From the NCBI GenBank assembly GCA_947184155.2, contig CAMXCT020005057.1, positions 367,990 through 431,989 on the forward strand: 64,000 bases of DNA, given 5' to 3'. Both the position numbers and the translations under genes were made by a program. Source of the stretch: Cladocopium goreaui (taxonomy: Eukaryota > Sar > Dinophyceae > Suessiales > Symbiodiniaceae). Shown here piece after piece: positions 63,690 to 64,000 of this stretch. Within the stretch, counting starts at the first letter, position 1. Every line of letters begins with the position of its first letter. The notes under the pieces were generated by a model. That model was not told the DNA's origin, searched no databases, and saw only the letters and a list, made by a program, of their open reading frames with translations.

Positions 63690-64000
63690 ATAGCCTCAAC
63701 ATAGGCCCCAAGATGGGCCAACATGGGGCCAACATAGGCCAACGTAGGGCCAACATAGGGCCAACACAGGGCCAAATGGGCCAAGATAGGGCTAACATGG
63801 GCTAACATAGGGCCAGCATAGAGCCAACATAGGCCAACATAGGCCCAACCTGGGCCCAAGATGGGCCCAACCTGGCCTAACATGGACCCAAGGGCCCCAA
63901 CGTAAGGACCAAGACTGACCTGGCCCCTAGATGGGCCCAACACAGCCTCAAGACCGCCCAACCTTGCTGCGCCACTCAACATGGGCCAACATAGGCCCAA
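63690..64000. repeat. GGGCCAACATAGG satellite, right copy (inverted)
   Basis: Units of ATAGGGCCAACATAGGCC and CAAGATGGGCC, the reverse complement of the satellite at 57974-58380. Continues to the end of the window. Confidence 0.85.

Noticed and set aside
1-64000. CRISPR array or bacterial defence system
   Set aside because: The repeats are tandem or dispersed hairpins without regular spacers, and no bacterial-type operon exists in the window.

Overview
The window looks like nuclear DNA of a dinoflagellate. The evidence is many very short GC-rich exons in long AT-rich introns, donor sites that are often GC or GA rather than GT, acceptors that nearly always read AG|G, and a methyltransferase-like ORF of a type I associate with dinoflagellate mobile elements. 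The species cannot be fixed from the sequence. No bacterial operons, rRNA or CRISPR arrays were seen.

From about 2 kb to about 54.8 kb a single plus-strand gene (or a few fused gene models) can be followed through about 40 small exons. It was traced by acceptor sites, codon content and intron phase from exon to exon. Read in order, the exons encode a Glu/Lys-rich acidic N-terminal part, three copies of a small PKDEGEE-type exon, an Arg/Ser-rich part, a long Lys/Ala/Pro linker-histone-like part, coiled-coil exons, Ala/Pro-rich sequence, and exons resembling pieces of ankyrin repeats and of an RVGD-type domain. Neither a start nor a stop codon was identified. Seven donors in this gene share CTTGG at exactly +5 to +9 of the intron, whatever the second base is (GA, GT or GC). 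Six of these are supported by matching reading phase.

The introns are packed with small hairpin elements. Family A is about 105 bp, with TIR CCCTCTGGTAAAC and TA ends, about 30 copies in both orientations. Family B is about 105 bp, with TIR CTGGTTGGTGGTT, about 13 copies all in gene orientation. Family C is about 115 bp with a GGTGGTGCCCC or GTGAGGCCCC TIR, and family D has a TGTCTGAAAAT.GGG end. There are also a 225-bp tandem array, trinucleotide arrays, and a 969-bp insertion rich in GCGTAGGC that splits a B element with a 7-bp target duplication. One intron holds an antisense, uninterrupted C5-methyltransferase-like ORF (19903-21659) that looks like a 5'-truncated retro-insertion.

Near 56 kb the character changes. 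There is a 105-bp tandem repeat, a ~275-bp-arm palindrome with tRNA-like A and B boxes, and a 508-base N gap (57291-57798). Beyond the gap lies a more balanced segment without A, B or C elements. It has GCGTGGCAGG repeats, several plus-strand coding pieces including a frameshifted gene of about 325 codons (60024-61004), a recurring 28-base motif, and inverted copies of a GGGCTATGTTGGCC satellite at its two ends (58 kb and 63.7-64 kb).
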